Assembly (NCBI RefSeq): GCF_000316195.1
Contig: NZ_JH994110.1
Location: forward strand, 786,407 to 850,406
DNA: 64,000 nucleotides
Direction of reading: 5' to 3'
Origin: Brachyspira hampsonii 30446
GTDB taxonomy: Bacteria; Spirochaetota; Brachyspiria; Brachyspirales; Brachyspiraceae
In this document: in pieces, positions 37,154-47,163 of the stretch
Layout: every line of letters starts with the position of its first letter
Numbering within the stretch: position 1 is the stretch's first letter
Made by a program: the position numbers and the translations under genes
Notes under the pieces: model-generated
Told to the model about the DNA's origin: nothing
Database searches by the model: none
The model's input: only the letters and a program-made list of their open reading frames with translations

Positions 37154-37525
37154 TTATGACGCTTTTATTTCTTTTATAGCTTTTTGTATATCATCGTATA
37201 TTTTTACTTTTTTATGTGCCTCCAATGATTTTAAAGACCATTTTGAATATTCATTTAACCCTGTTAATATTAAATTTCCTCCTCTAAATTCCAATACTTT
37301 TTGAGCTTCAATCATTAAATATATAGCATTGGATATTATGTATTTAGTGTTATGTACGAAATGTATAATTATATTTTTTGTGTAATTTTCTAAAAGCCTA
37401 TTTAGTATACTATAAAGTTCATTGTATATGCTTAAATTAATATCTTTTTCTATTATTAGTATTATATTTTTATCATTATTTATATAGTATTCTTTTATAC
37501 TGTTTTTTCTAATATTTTTTTCCAT
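37154..37525 (-). CDS. STAS-domain protein (anti-sigma antagonist-like)
   Basis: A 123-residue protein with the STAS fold pattern: a NIILIIEKDINLSIYNELYS start strand and helix, IIIHFVHNTKYIISNAIYLM at the usual phosphorylation loop, then GGNLILTGLNEYSKWSLKSL and a final VKIYDDIQKAIKEI helix. The conserved Asp-Ser of SpoIIAA is replaced by Asn-Thr and the Ser shifts, so classical phospho-control is uncertain. It follows a DUF3467-like gene by 26 bases. Partner unknown. Confidence 0.65.
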   Translation of the reverse strand: MEKNIRKNSIKEYYINNDKNIILIIEKDINLSIYNELYSILNRLLENYTKNIIIHFVHNTKYIISNAIYLMIEAQKVLEFRGGNLILTGLNEYSKWSLKSLEAHKKVKIYDDIQKAIKEIKAS

Positions 37526-37551
37526 AAATTTACTCCTTTTGATAATTGATT

Positions 37552-37788
37552 TTATATTAGATTTCCCCCTTCTCTAAATTTATCAACTTTTTCTTTTAAT
37601 GTATCATATAGCCTCAGAAAGCTAGGCAGAGATAAATATACAGCAGTTTCAACATCTACAGTATTTTCTTTTCCAATTTCATTTCCAAGCAGAAGTACTA
37701 TTTCTTCATCATTTTGTATTATAGCACTTCTATTACTGTATATGCTTCTTGATTTTTTCATATTATATTTTGTATTATTTATTTTCAT
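37552..37788 (-). CDS. small DUF3467-like protein
   Basis: 78 residues. The pattern YSNRSAIIQNDEEIVLLLGN followed by VETAVYLSLPSFLRLYDTLK resembles DUF3467, where a strand 'evvldF' is followed by a 'v.lsp..akrl...L' helix. AGGAGG-like spacing (GGAGG at 37794-37798) precedes the ATG. It is the first gene of a pair with the STAS protein. The role of DUF3467 is not known. Confidence 0.5.
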   Translation of the reverse strand: MKINNTKYNMKKSRSIYSNRSAIIQNDEEIVLLLGNEIGKENTVDVETAVYLSLPSFLRLYDTLKEKVDKFREGGNLI

Positions 37789-37931
37789 ATTGCCTCCTTT
37801 TATGATTTATCTATATCATCATAATGTTTCTGTTAATCTTATATTTATATATTTAAAATATACTTTATATTTTAAATAAGTCATTAATATGATGTAATAT
37901 ATAGTTCCTATAAATATTAAAAAGTATATAT

Positions 37932-38005
37932 ATAAAAAAAAAACGAAATTTATACGCATTTTTTATAAAAAACGAGTATGAATTTATTCGTTTTTTATAA
38001 AAAAA
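37932..38005. promoter_or_regulatory. repeated TATAAAAAACGA motifs in the 37789-38108 gap
   Basis: This 320-base gap between divergent genes has no gene. It holds three related motifs: TATAAAAAAAAACGA (37932), TATAAAAAACGA (37964) and its inverse TCGTTTTTTATA (37988-37999). The middle one is itself part of the palindrome CGCATTTTTTATAAAAAACG. Regular spacing and mixed orientation suggest protein-binding sites, but simple AT bias could also do this. Confidence 0.35.
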
Positions 38006-38108
38006 TAAAAAAATAAAATACTTGTTTTTTATGTATTTTTATTATATCATATAATATTAGTAAAAAAGTAAGTTTAAGTTTAATATTTAAGGAAAGAAAA
38101 AATAATTT

Positions 38109-38831
38109 ATGAAAAAAATTGTATTTTTTATTATATTGCTAAGTATTCAAGCCCATTCTCAAATAATGACTCCTGAAAAAGTTGTTAGCATGATATCTAA
38201 TAGATTTTCTTCTATTAAAGGTTTTTCAGCTAATTTTGTAGAGAGAAATGGTGAAAAAGTTTCTTATGGAGATGTTATAACTAAAAATCCTAATTTATTT
38301 AGAATGCAGTACTCAAGCGGTGGAAATGGGCAGTCTATATACTGCAATGGAGAAACTCTATGGATAATATTTCCTAGAAATAATGTTGTTGCAGAGCAGA
38401 AATTAAATTATGGTGATTCAGGTGCTATATATACTCCTGAAGGAATTATGAGACTTACTACTAAATTTAACATAGATTTTTATAATGAAAGGGGGCTTGT
38501 ATCTGTAAACAGCTTTAACGATTCTGAATTGGGAATAGCTAAGTATAATAGTTCTTATGCAGCAAATGATAATAGAAAGGCTTATCATATGCTATTAACC
38601 TCAAAACAGGCGAGCGTAGACAGAACAGGTTTTACTAAAATACATTTATGGGTAGATAATACAGGTATGATTATAAGAATATTGGGAATAACAACTACAA
38701 ATGTTCCGGTTGAGTATTTATTCACATCTATTAGGTATAACCCTAATTATGAGGATAATAACAAGGATTTTGAACCAGAGATATCAGAAAATATGCAGGT
38801 TCTTAAAGATGGTTTAGTACCTAATAATTAA
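38109..38831 (+). CDS. LolA-like outer-membrane lipoprotein carrier
   Basis: 240 residues with a signal peptide (about 17 residues ending AHSQ). The mature part follows LolA: a start helix with SMISNRFSSIKGFSANFVE, strands with VITKNPNLFRMQYSSGGNGQ, GETLWIIFPRNNVVAEQ, then TKIHLWVDNTGMIIRI. LolA ferries lipoproteins through the periplasm from the LolCDE complex, fitting the many lipoproteins here. LolB is usually absent in spirochaetes. It leads a long plus-strand run with the RodZ-like gene 14 bases on. Confidence 0.75.
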   Translation: MKKIVFFIILLSIQAHSQIMTPEKVVSMISNRFSSIKGFSANFVERNGEKVSYGDVITKNPNLFRMQYSSGGNGQSIYCNGETLWIIFPRNNVVAEQKLNYGDSGAIYTPEGIMRLTTKFNIDFYNERGLVSVNSFNDSELGIAKYNSSYAANDNRKAYHMLLTSKQASVDRTGFTKIHLWVDNTGMIIRILGITTTNVPVEYLFTSIRYNPNYEDNNKDFEPEISENMQVLKDGLVPNN

Positions 38832-38845
38832 TTTTAAGGATTTAT

Positions 38846-40222
38846 ATGGAAACTATAGGTCAAATATTAAAAAATGCTAGAGAAAAGAAAGGGCTTACAA
38901 TAGAAGAACTTGAGGCTACTACTCATATAGTTGCTAGATTTATAAAGGCTTTAGAGAATGAGGAATTTGATGTTCTTCCGGGAGAGATATATGTAAAAGG
39001 ATTTATAAAGAATTTAAGTGATAAGTTATCATTAGATGCTGATATGGTTCTTGAGAGATATAATCTGCAGAAAAACGGTATTAAGTCTGAACAGGATTTA
39101 TTAAAGGGAAATAAGGGAATAAAAAATATTAAAAAAAATAAAGAGCCTGTTAAAGAAATCAAAGACAATAAAGATGTTAAAGCTCCTAAAGAACATGAAA
39201 CTAATAAAGAAGCTGTAAAAGATACTAATACAAAAGAATCTCTTAAAGATGTTATCAATACTGAGAAGCATGAAGAGAAAACTATAAAAGAAACAAATAA
39301 GAAAAATAAAAATAATAATACAAATAACCGTGCCGAAACAGATTTGATTTTTATGGCAAGGAGAGATTTATATAAATTAAGGAATAAGGATAAATCTATA
39401 GCACCTACAATAATTGTTGTACTTGCGGTTATTGTTGTTATAGCCGTTATAGTTCTTAATTGGAAGAATATAACAGGATTTATATTTCCTTCAAACAATA
39501 AAAGACAAAATAGGAATGAAGTTGAAATATCAAAAAATATAGTTGACAGCAAGGCTAAGCAAAGCGTAAAGTCTGGGGATATTATATACTTTAAGCCGCT
39601 TGGAATATCCGCTACAATTAAGTTTAACAGCATAGGAAATGTTCTTCATATAAATATTAATGGACAGGACTTATCTTTCTCCAAAAGCAGTCCTATAATA
39701 TTGGATTTGAACGGCAATGGAATAAATGATTTTAAGATAAGTGTTATAGAAGTTTATGATAATTCGGCTACTGTAGAAATGGAAAAACTTGAAGAAAATC
39801 AAATGGTTAATACAGGGTATACTACTGATATTGAAACAGCTGCTGCCTTAAATAGCACCAATTATAATAACACAGTGTCTACAAATTTACTTGTAATAAA
39901 TGGAGAAACTTATATAGAACAGGATACTGAGAAAGTAGATATCAGAATAGAGATAACTGCTAAGCATTTTGTATATATAAGATATTTTATAGATTCAAAC
40001 AGGCCGGCAACTACTAACCTTTTAAGCGGTAAAACATTGTATTTAGAGGCTAAAGATGTTGTTATGCTTACTATAGGTAATGCTGGAGAGGTTGTAGTTA
40101 AAGTTAATGGAAAAATTATTAATGTAGGAGCTGCTGGGGAAACTGTTAATAAGACTATAAAATGGGTTAAGAATTTGAATGATTCTACTAGATATAATCT
40201 TATTATGTCAGATACTAAATAA
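38846..40222 (+). CDS. RodZ-like membrane protein with HTH domain
   Basis: 458 residues. Residues 1-75 are the Xre-type helix-turn-helix of RodZ (IGQILKNAREKKGLTIEELE, PGEIYVKGFIKNLS). Residues about 85-160 are a Lys/Glu/Asn-rich linker, 187-206 a membrane helix (APTIIVVLAVIVVIAVIVL), and the rest periplasmic with DUF4115-type strands near the end (TNLLSGKTLYLEAKDVVMLTIGNAG, split here as SGKTLYLEAKD and VVMLTIGNAG). RodZ links MreB to the elongation machinery and controls cell shape. The periplasmic part is longer than usual. Confidence 0.8.
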   Translation: METIGQILKNAREKKGLTIEELEATTHIVARFIKALENEEFDVLPGEIYVKGFIKNLSDKLSLDADMVLERYNLQKNGIKSEQDLLKGNKGIKNIKKNKEPVKEIKDNKDVKAPKEHETNKEAVKDTNTKESLKDVINTEKHEEKTIKETNKKNKNNNTNNRAETDLIFMARRDLYKLRNKDKSIAPTIIVVLAVIVVIAVIVLNWKNITGFIFPSNNKRQNRNEVEISKNIVDSKAKQSVKSGDIIYFKPLGISATIKFNSIGNVLHININGQDLSFSKSSPIILDLNGNGINDFKISVIEVYDNSATVEMEKLEENQMVNTGYTTDIETAAALNSTNYNNTVSTNLLVINGETYIEQDTEKVDIRIEITAKHFVYIRYFIDSNRPATTNLLSGKTLYLEAKDVVMLTIGNAGEVVVKVNGKIINVGAAGETVNKTIKWVKNLNDSTRYNLIMSDTK

Positions 40223-40289
40223 TTATTTATTTTTTATCTGAATATTTTCGGCAGACTATCATATTTAAAATTAAAAAAGGAAATTTAAT

Positions 40290-41612
40290 TTGCAGAATAT
40301 ATATTTACATAGTTTAGGATGCGAGAAGAATACTGTTGATGGTGAGCATATATTAGCCATATTACAGAAAAAAGGCTTTAATATTACTAATAATCCGGAA
40401 GATGCAGATATAATAGTTATAAATACTTGTGCTTTTATAGAGGATTCAAAGAAAGAGTCCATTGATGCTATATTTGATCATTCTATGTATAAAAAATACG
40501 GAAAATGTAAAAGGCTAATAGTATCAGGCTGTATGAGTGAAAGATATAAAGAAAATTTTCTTGAGATGTTCAAGGAAGTTGATTCTGCTATAGGTATATA
40601 TGATTTAGAGAATATATTAAAAGCTGTAGAAGAAGATGGTTTTCATGATGCAAAAGAAAATACTGAATATAAAGAGTATGGTGATAGGGTAAATACAGGC
40701 ACTAAGTATAGTGTTTATATAAGAATAAGCGACGGCTGTCATGCCAACTGCAGTTTTTGTGCTATACCGGGAATCAGAGGCGATCATAGAAGCAGAAAGA
40801 TTGAAGATATAGTAAAAGAGGCTGAAAATTATGCCAAAAACGGAGCTAAAGAAATTAATTTAATAGCTCAGGAAACAACTTTTTACGGCTACGATATATA
40901 TAACAAATTAGCCTTACCGGATTTACTTAAAGCTCTTTCAAAAGTTGAAGGCATTAAGTGGATAAGAGTACTTTATCAGAATCCTGTTGTTTTGAATGAT
41001 GAGATAATAGAATCTTTTTTTACTACTGATAAAGTTGTTCCTTATTTTGATATACCTTTGCAGCATGTGGATAAAAATATATTAAAAGATATGAACAGAG
41101 GCACAAGAAGCTATAAATTTTATAGGGAAATGATAGACAAAATAAGAAGTTATAATAATGATGCTGTTATAAGAACTTCTTTGATAGTTGGATTTCCGGG
41201 AGAGACTGCTGAATCATTTAAAAAGTTAATAAAGTTTGTAAGAAATGCTCAGATTGATAGGGTAGGAGTATTTACTTATTCTGAAGAGGAAAATACTAAG
41301 GCTTTATTAATAGATAAGCCTAAAATGAGCAGAAATAGAAAATTAATGCTTAGAGAAAGACTTATGCGTGCTGCTATAGAAGTATCTGAAAAAAGATTGG
41401 AGAGATTTATAGGAAGGACTATAGATGTATTGATAGAAAAAAAAGAAGATGATAATAAATTTATAGGCAGAAGCATATATGATGCACCTGAAGTTGATGG
41501 ATATGTTGAAGTTTATAATGAAAATACTAATAATAATATAAATATTGGCGATATAGTGCAGGTTGCTGTTACTCATAATACAGAATATGATTTAATAGGC
41601 AATGTTATTTAA
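40290..41612 (+). CDS. rimO: ribosomal protein S12 methylthiotransferase RimO
   Basis: A 440-residue protein starting with TTG 40290, with AAGGAAA just upstream. SLGCEKNTVDGEHI is the RimO form of the N-terminal cluster motif; NTCAFIEDSKKESID and SGCMSERY give the other two cysteines. The radical-SAM motif CHANCSFCAIPGIRG follows, and a TRAM domain ends the protein. It adds a methylthio group to Asp of ribosomal protein S12. MiaB is the alternative, but CEKNTVD and GIRG favour RimO. Confidence 0.9.
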   Translation: MQNIYLHSLGCEKNTVDGEHILAILQKKGFNITNNPEDADIIVINTCAFIEDSKKESIDAIFDHSMYKKYGKCKRLIVSGCMSERYKENFLEMFKEVDSAIGIYDLENILKAVEEDGFHDAKENTEYKEYGDRVNTGTKYSVYIRISDGCHANCSFCAIPGIRGDHRSRKIEDIVKEAENYAKNGAKEINLIAQETTFYGYDIYNKLALPDLLKALSKVEGIKWIRVLYQNPVVLNDEIIESFFTTDKVVPYFDIPLQHVDKNILKDMNRGTRSYKFYREMIDKIRSYNNDAVIRTSLIVGFPGETAESFKKLIKFVRNAQIDRVGVFTYSEEENTKALLIDKPKMSRNRKLMLRERLMRAAIEVSEKRLERFIGRTIDVLIEKKEDDNKFIGRSIYDAPEVDGYVEVYNENTNNNINIGDIVQVAVTHNTEYDLIGNVI

Positions 41613-41629
41613 TTAGGAGATCTTTTGCT

Positions 41630-43468
41630 ATGAAGAAAAAAAAGCAGGAAAATGAATCCAGCAGTATTGGAAAAGAAGAGAAAAAATCATCTTATGCTAA
41701 TAGAGAAGATGCTTTCAGGGCATATTTTGAAATAGTTACTAAAATAGTTTATACATTAAATCTAATATCAGATAGAAATGATATGACTAGAAGACTTTCA
41801 AGTAATATTGACAGAGCTTTGGGTTATGATGATGAGATGGTGTCCAATAATGAAAAAATAGTTAATAACAGTAATGAGGTTGAAATACTTATCAATTCTC
41901 TTAATACAGATGTAAAAAAGATATCATCTTTTAAGAAGTATAATTTTAATATAGAAAGATTTATATCAGAGAAGGATTTAGATTTAGATGAGAGATTTAT
42001 TTTATATTCTGTATTAGTTTATACTATTTACGGCGATTCTATGTCTGCTATATCTGTTAGAAGAATATTAGAGCTTATCACATTAACTAATGATATATAT
42101 ATAAATAAGTATCATTATTTTGATAATAATAGCAAATTAATATCAAGCGGCATATTTAATCTATCACATGAACCTTATCCAAGCAGCGGCATACTAGAAA
42201 TAACAAATACATTAATAACATTTATAAATTCCAGAGTAATATTTGCGTTTTTAGAAAAAGATAGCTACAATGTTATAGAAAGTATAATCAGCAATGAAGA
42301 AATTCTAAAAAAATATTCATTAGAGAGTAAAATAGGCAGTAAAAGCAAATCTTCAAAATCAAATATTTTAACTCCTAAAGAAATAGTTGCTCAATTAGAT
42401 AAAACAGTTATAGGTCAGGACGAAGCAAAAAAGGCATTGGCAGTACATGCGTATTTGCATTGTTTGAGAATAAACGGCAATAAAGATATACCTTTCAGAT
42501 CAAATATTCTTATGATAGGACCTACAGGAGTTGGAAAAACTTATTTAGTAAAGACATTGGCAGATATATTGGGACTTCCTTTCGCCCGTGCCGATGTAAC
42601 TACACTCACAGAAACAGGATATGTCGGAGATGATGTAGAAGTTGTGCTTTATAATCTCTATAGAAAAGCTAATGGTGATTTGGAACATGCACAGCATGGC
42701 ATAGTATTTTTAGATGAGGTTGACAAAATAGCAAAGGCTGATGCTCATCAATCTACTACAGGCAATCCTTCTGATAAGGCTGTACAGGAAGCACTTCTTT
42801 CTATGATGAATGGCGAGGATATAAGAGTTCCTGAATTCGGAGATAGGCGTATGATGCATTCTAGCGATGGAATACTTATGAATACTAAAAACATATTGTT
42901 TATATTCGGCGGTGCTTTTGTGGGGCTTGATGATATAATTAAGATGCGTTTGAAAGGAGAAAGCAGTTTGGGGTTTGGTTCTAATGCTGTTATAAATAAA
43001 CTGCAGAAAAATAGGATATTGAGTCAGGTTGATGTTAAAGATATAGAAAAGTATGGTATGATACCTGAGTTTATAGGAAGAATTCCGATAATAGTAACAT
43101 TAAATGATCTTACTAAAGAAAATTTGAAAGATATCTTGACAAAAACTTCGGAATCTCCTATTATTAAATACACTGAATTTTTTAAAAGTATAGGTAAGAA
43201 GCTAGTAGTAACTTCTGAAGCTATTAATTTTATAGTTGATAAGGCTTCTAGCATGAATATGGGTGCAAGATCTTTAAAAAGTATAGTGGAAACTGCGATG
43301 GTTAATATACTTTTTAATTTAGACGGAGTAAAAGGCAATACCTTAACTCTTACTAAATATGATATAGAAAATGCATTCAGTGAGAAGGAGTTTGTAACTT
43401 CAGGCAATGAAGATGATAAATTAGATAATTCCGGCAAGAATTTTTCTAAAGAATCTTTTATGGCTTGA
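41630..43468 (+). CDS. clpX: ClpX-like AAA+ unfoldase with unusual N-terminal domain
   Basis: 612 residues. The first 245 are charged, helical and without any Cys, so the C4 zinc-binding domain that defines ClpX is missing and replaced by something I do not recognise. From about 250 on it is ClpX: VAQLDKTVIGQDEAKKALAV, Walker A GPTGVGKT near 296, ADVTTLTETGYVGDDVE, Walker B IVFLDEVDKI near 358, GRIP and GARSL. The LGF loop near 446 (SSLGFGSN) matches the ClpP-docking IGF loop. It should feed substrates to ClpP. AGGAGA precedes the ATG, and the gene begins 18 bases after rimO. Confidence 0.85.
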   Translation: MKKKKQENESSSIGKEEKKSSYANREDAFRAYFEIVTKIVYTLNLISDRNDMTRRLSSNIDRALGYDDEMVSNNEKIVNNSNEVEILINSLNTDVKKISSFKKYNFNIERFISEKDLDLDERFILYSVLVYTIYGDSMSAISVRRILELITLTNDIYINKYHYFDNNSKLISSGIFNLSHEPYPSSGILEITNTLITFINSRVIFAFLEKDSYNVIESIISNEEILKKYSLESKIGSKSKSSKSNILTPKEIVAQLDKTVIGQDEAKKALAVHAYLHCLRINGNKDIPFRSNILMIGPTGVGKTYLVKTLADILGLPFARADVTTLTETGYVGDDVEVVLYNLYRKANGDLEHAQHGIVFLDEVDKIAKADAHQSTTGNPSDKAVQEALLSMMNGEDIRVPEFGDRRMMHSSDGILMNTKNILFIFGGAFVGLDDIIKMRLKGESSLGFGSNAVINKLQKNRILSQVDVKDIEKYGMIPEFIGRIPIIVTLNDLTKENLKDILTKTSESPIIKYTEFFKSIGKKLVVTSEAINFIVDKASSMNMGARSLKSIVETAMVNILFNLDGVKGNTLTLTKYDIENAFSEKEFVTSGNEDDKLDNSGKNFSKESFMA

Positions 43469-43550
43469 TTTTACTTTGTTTTTATTTATTTGTTATAAAT
43501 AATGTATATATAATTATTTAAGAACAGGTAATATATTGGAGTTTGTAGAG

Positions 43551-44123
43551 ATGATAGTAACTAAAGAAAAAGAATTATTAAAAGATTATGAATTAATAGA
43601 AGCACATAAGAAAGGTGATAGTGAAGCATTGGATATATTATTGACAAGATATAAAAATTATATATTTAATTTATCATATCGCTTTATGCATAATTATGAA
43701 GATGCTATGGACTTAACACAAGATGTATTAATACGAGTATACAAAGCAATAGACAGATATGAAGAACGCAATTATTTTAAAGGCTGGTTATATCGTATAA
43801 TAAGCAATACAGCTATTAATATGTATTCTAAGGCTTATAGGAGGGAATCTCCTTATTTAGAAAAATTAGAAATAGTTGATGATAAGAGGTATAATACAGA
43901 AAAAGAATATGAAAGAATATACCTTCAGGAAAAAATTTATAATGCTTCTACTAAATTAAAGGGAAAACAGAGAGATGTCTTTATATTGAGATATTATGAG
44001 AATTACTCATATAAAGAAATATCAGATATTTTGAATATATCAAGCGATTCAGCTAAGAGTAATTATTCTTATGCTCTTAAAAAAATGAAATCGCTCCTAG
44101 AAAAAGAAAGGACTCTTTTATGA
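43551..44123 (+). CDS. ECF-type sigma factor
   Basis: From ATG 43551, with GGAG nine bases upstream (a TTG at 43536 is less likely), the protein has 190 residues. Region 2: LTRYKNYIFNLSYRFMHNYE, DAMDLTQDVLIRVYKAI, FKGWLYRIISNTAINMY. Region 4: LKGKQRDVFILRYYENYSYK, EISDILNISSDSAKSN. This is the layout of SigW/RpoE-like factors. The stop overlaps the ATG of the next gene as ATGA, the usual layout with an anti-sigma factor. Confidence 0.88.
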   Translation: MIVTKEKELLKDYELIEAHKKGDSEALDILLTRYKNYIFNLSYRFMHNYEDAMDLTQDVLIRVYKAIDRYEERNYFKGWLYRIISNTAINMYSKAYRRESPYLEKLEIVDDKRYNTEKEYERIYLQEKIYNASTKLKGKQRDVFILRYYENYSYKEISDILNISSDSAKSNYSYALKKMKSLLEKERTLL

Positions 44124-44449
44124 AACTACATGACATGATGCAATTTAAAAGCAAAATCGAAAAGAAACGACATCATTTTGATTTGCCAAGCTTGCCTGAT
44201 AGAGAATGGCAGTATATGCTTCAAAGGGCTAAGATGGAAAGTATGAAAAAAAACGAAGTTACTCCATTTTATGCTTTTATGAGTTCTGCTAGGCTTTCTA
44301 TAGCACTCTCTACTGCAATAGTTTTGGTATTAGCTTTATCTTTGTTTTATGGAAATCCTAATAAGGAAAACTCCCATAATACTAATACTGCATCATCTAG
44401 TAAAACTAACATAAATGTTGTTAATGTGGCTAATAGTAGTTTTATTTAA
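44120..44449 (+). CDS. probable anti-sigma factor, single-pass membrane protein
   Basis: 109 residues: about 55 cytoplasmic residues, one membrane helix (about 57-76, LSIALSTAIVLVLALSLFYG) and a Ser/Asn/Thr-rich outside tail of 30 residues. It overlaps the ECF sigma gene by four bases. I see no zinc-finger (HxxxCxxC) motif of the ZAS family, so the assignment rests on position and topology. The short outer part suggests control by proteolysis or by another partner. Confidence 0.55.
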   Translation: MKLHDMMQFKSKIEKKRHHFDLPSLPDREWQYMLQRAKMESMKKNEVTPFYAFMSSARLSIALSTAIVLVLALSLFYGNPNKENSHNTNTASSSKTNINVVNVANSSFI

Positions 44450-44476
44450 AATTTAAAACCTATAATAGAAATTCTA

Positions 44477-44520
44477 AATTATACATTAGCATGCTTTTAT
44501 GTTAATGTATAATTTTGTTT
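44477..44520 (+). terminator. terminator after the ECF sigma operon
   Basis: AATTATACATTAGCAT pairs with ATGTTAATGTATAATT with one mismatch, followed by TTGTTTTATTT. Confidence 0.75.
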
Positions 44521-44600
44521 TATTTATAATAGTATTTCTATTATATCCGATAATGACTAGTAAAATATTTTTTACATAAAATATAATACAGGATTATAAT

Positions 44601-47087
44601 ATGTTTCAATTTCATTTAACAAGCAAAGCAAAAAAAGTAATAGAATTATACGCTCAGGAGGAGGCTAAGAGATTAAATCATGATATGGTTACCCCTGAAC
44701 ATATACTTTTGGGGCTTCTGCATGAGTCAGAGGCTTTGGCTACTCGTGTGTTATTGAGATTGAAAATTGATTTAGACAGACTTAAATTAGAATTAGAATC
44801 AGCTATGGTGAAATCTTCAACTACAAAGGTATTTGGAACTTTGCCTACTGCCCCTAGAGTACAGAAACTTATAAGTAGATCTGCTGAAGAAGCTAGAGCT
44901 TTAAGTCATAATTATATAGGTACTGAACATTTACTGCTTGGTCTTTTAAGAGAGGAAAGCGGCACTGCTTATAATGTACTTACAAGTATGGGACTTGAGC
45001 TTACTATATTAAGACAAGAAATATTAAAAATGCTTGGTGTTGCCGGAAGTAATATGTCTTCTATGGAACAGACTAATCAGGAAGATACTATAAAAAAAGT
45101 AAAAACTCCTACTTTAGACCAATTTGCACGTGATTTGACTAAAATGGCTAGAGATAAGGCTTTAGATAAGGTTATAGGCAGAGAAAATGAAGTAATGAGA
45201 GTTGTTCAGATTCTTTCAAGAAGAAAAAAGAATAATCCTATACTTTTGGGAGAACCGGGTGTTGGAAAAACTGCTATAGTTGAAGGGTTGGCAGAAAAGA
45301 TAGTTGCTGGAGATGTACCTGATATACTTCTTAAAAAAAGAGTATTAACTTTAGATTTGTCTTCTGTAGTTGCCGGTACAAAATATAGAGGTGAGTTTGA
45401 AGAGAGAATAAAAAATATAGTTTTAGAAATTAAAAAAGCAAATAATATAATAATATTTATAGATGAGCTTCATACATTAATAGGAGCAGGCGGTGCTGAA
45501 GGTGCTTTAGATGCTGCTAATATGTTAAAACCTGCTCTTTCCCGCGGAGAAATACAGTGTATAGGAGCTACTACAATCAATGAATATAAAAAATATATAG
45601 AAAAAGACGGTGCTTTGGTTAGGAGATTTCAGCCTATCAATGTTGAAGAGCCTAGCGTAGAAGATACTATAGAAATTTTAAATGGAATAAAACCTAAATA
45701 TGAGGAACATCATAAGGTAAAATATACTGATGAAGCTATTACTGCAGCTGCTGTATTGAGTAAGAGATATATATTTGAAAGACATTTGCCTGATAAAGCC
45801 ATAGATTTAATAGATGAGGCAGGTTCAAGGGCAAGACTTCTCAATATGACAAGACCGCAGGAGTTCAAAGATTTAGAGAAGAAAATAGAAGAACTTAATC
45901 AAAATAAGAGAAATGCAGTTGATAATCAGAATTTTGAAGATGCTGCTAGAATAAGAGATGAGATTAGTTCTTTGCAGGAAGAGCTTTCAATTAAAGAAGA
46001 AAAATGGCGCGGAGAAAGAGAGAAAATAGAAACATTTATTGAAGAAGATGATATAAGACATGTTATATCTGAAATAACTAATATACCTATAAAAAGATTA
46101 TTAAATTCAGAAAGCAAAAGACTTATAGGTATGGAAGAAGAACTTCATCAGAAGGTTGTAGGACAAGAAGAGGCTATATCTTCAATTTCTAAAGCTATTA
46201 GAAGAAGCAGAGCAGGGCTTAAAACTTCAAAAAGACCTCTTGGTAGTTTTATTTTCTTGGGACCTACAGGTGTGGGTAAAACTGCTTTAGCTAAAGTTCT
46301 TTCAGAGTTTATGTTTGGAGATAGTGATGCTCTTATCAGAATAGATATGAGTGAGTTTATGGAAAAGTTTGCTGTAAGCAGACTCATAGGAGCTCCTCCT
46401 GGATATGTAGGTTATGAAGAGGGAGGCGGACTTACTGAAAAGGTGAGGAGAAAACCTTATTCTCTTATACTTTTTGATGAAATAGAAAAAGCTCACCCAG
46501 ATGTTACTAATATACTTTTGCAGGTGCTTGAGGAAGGTCAGCTTACTGATAACTTTGGAAGGAAAGTTGATTTTTCAAATACTATCATAATTATAACAAG
46601 CAATTTGGGTGCTAGAGATATTGTTAAAGGAAGTTCTTTAGGATTTAATGCTGTTGGAAGCGAGAAAGATGCTAATGATATTAAAAATTTCGCTTTGGAA
46701 GAATTAAAACAGAATTTCAATCCGGAATTTTTAAATAGAATTGATGATATTATAGTATTCCATACTCTTAGTAAAGATAATTTGAAAGATATTATTAATA
46801 TAATGCTTAAAGAGCTTAATGATGCTATTAAAGAGAGAAATATTGTTATTAATTTAAGCGAAGAGGCTAAGAATTATATCATAGATAAGGGATTCGACAA
46901 GAAGTATGGTGCTAGAAGTTTGAGAAGAGCTATACAGAAAGAGATAGAGGATTATGTGAGTACCGAAATATTGTTCGGTAATATAGAAGATGGTGATACT
47001 ATTAATGTTGATGCTAATGATGGCTCTTTGATATTTTCTTATGACAAGTCAGTTAGGACAGAAAATAAGGAATTATCTAAAAGTTAG
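44601..47087 (+). CDS. clpC: ClpC-type AAA+ unfoldase
   Basis: An 828-residue Hsp100 protein. The ClpN double repeat covers residues 1-140 ([29 protein letters not shown]). AAA-1 follows with Walker [16 protein letters not shown], then a UVR motif near 440 ([14 protein letters not shown]), and AAA-2 with [12 protein letters not shown] and [20 protein letters not shown]. The UVR motif and single middle coil mark ClpC rather than ClpB. It unfolds proteins for ClpP. No CtsR box is obvious upstream. It is a single-gene unit after the ECF sigma operon. Confidence 0.9.
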   Translation: MFQFHLTSKAKKVIELYAQEEAKRLNHDMVTPEHILLGLLHESEALATRVLLRLKIDLDRLKLELESAMVKSSTTKVFGTLPTAPRVQKLISRSAEEARALSHNYIGTEHLLLGLLREESGTAYNVLTSMGLELTILRQEILKMLGVAGSNMSSMEQTNQEDTIKKVKTPTLDQFARDLTKMARDKALDKVIGRENEVMRVVQILSRRKKNNPILLGEPGVGKTAIVEGLAEKIVAGDVPDILLKKRVLTLDLSSVVAGTKYRGEFEERIKNIVLEIKKANNIIIFIDELHTLIGAGGAEGALDAANMLKPALSRGEIQCIGATTINEYKKYIEKDGALVRRFQPINVEEPSVEDTIEILNGIKPKYEEHHKVKYTDEAITAAAVLSKRYIFERHLPDKAIDLIDEAGSRARLLNMTRPQEFKDLEKKIEELNQNKRNAVDNQNFEDAARIRDEISSLQEELSIKEEKWRGEREKIETFIEEDDIRHVISEITNIPIKRLLNSESKRLIGMEEELHQKVVGQEEAISSISKAIRRSRAGLKTSKRPLGSFIFLGPTGVGKTALAKVLSEFMFGDSDALIRIDMSEFMEKFAVSRLIGAPPGYVGYEEGGGLTEKVRRKPYSLILFDEIEKAHPDVTNILLQVLEEGQLTDNFGRKVDFSNTIIIITSNLGARDIVKGSSLGFNAVGSEKDANDIKNFALEELKQNFNPEFLNRIDDIIVFHTLSKDNLKDIINIMLKELNDAIKERNIVINLSEEAKNYIIDKGFDKKYGARSLRRAIQKEIEDYVSTEILFGNIEDGDTINVDANDGSLIFSYDKSVRTENKELSKS

Positions 47088-47109
47088 TTAACATACTCCT
47101 ATAAATATT

Positions 47110-47155
47110 TGTGATGCTTCCAAAATTATTTTATGATTTTGGGGCGTCTTTTATT
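47110..47155 (+). terminator. terminator of clpC
   Basis: GATGCTTCCAAAAT pairs imperfectly with ATTTTGGGGCGTC, followed by TTTTATTTAT. Confidence 0.6.
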
Positions 47156-47163
47156 TATAGATA

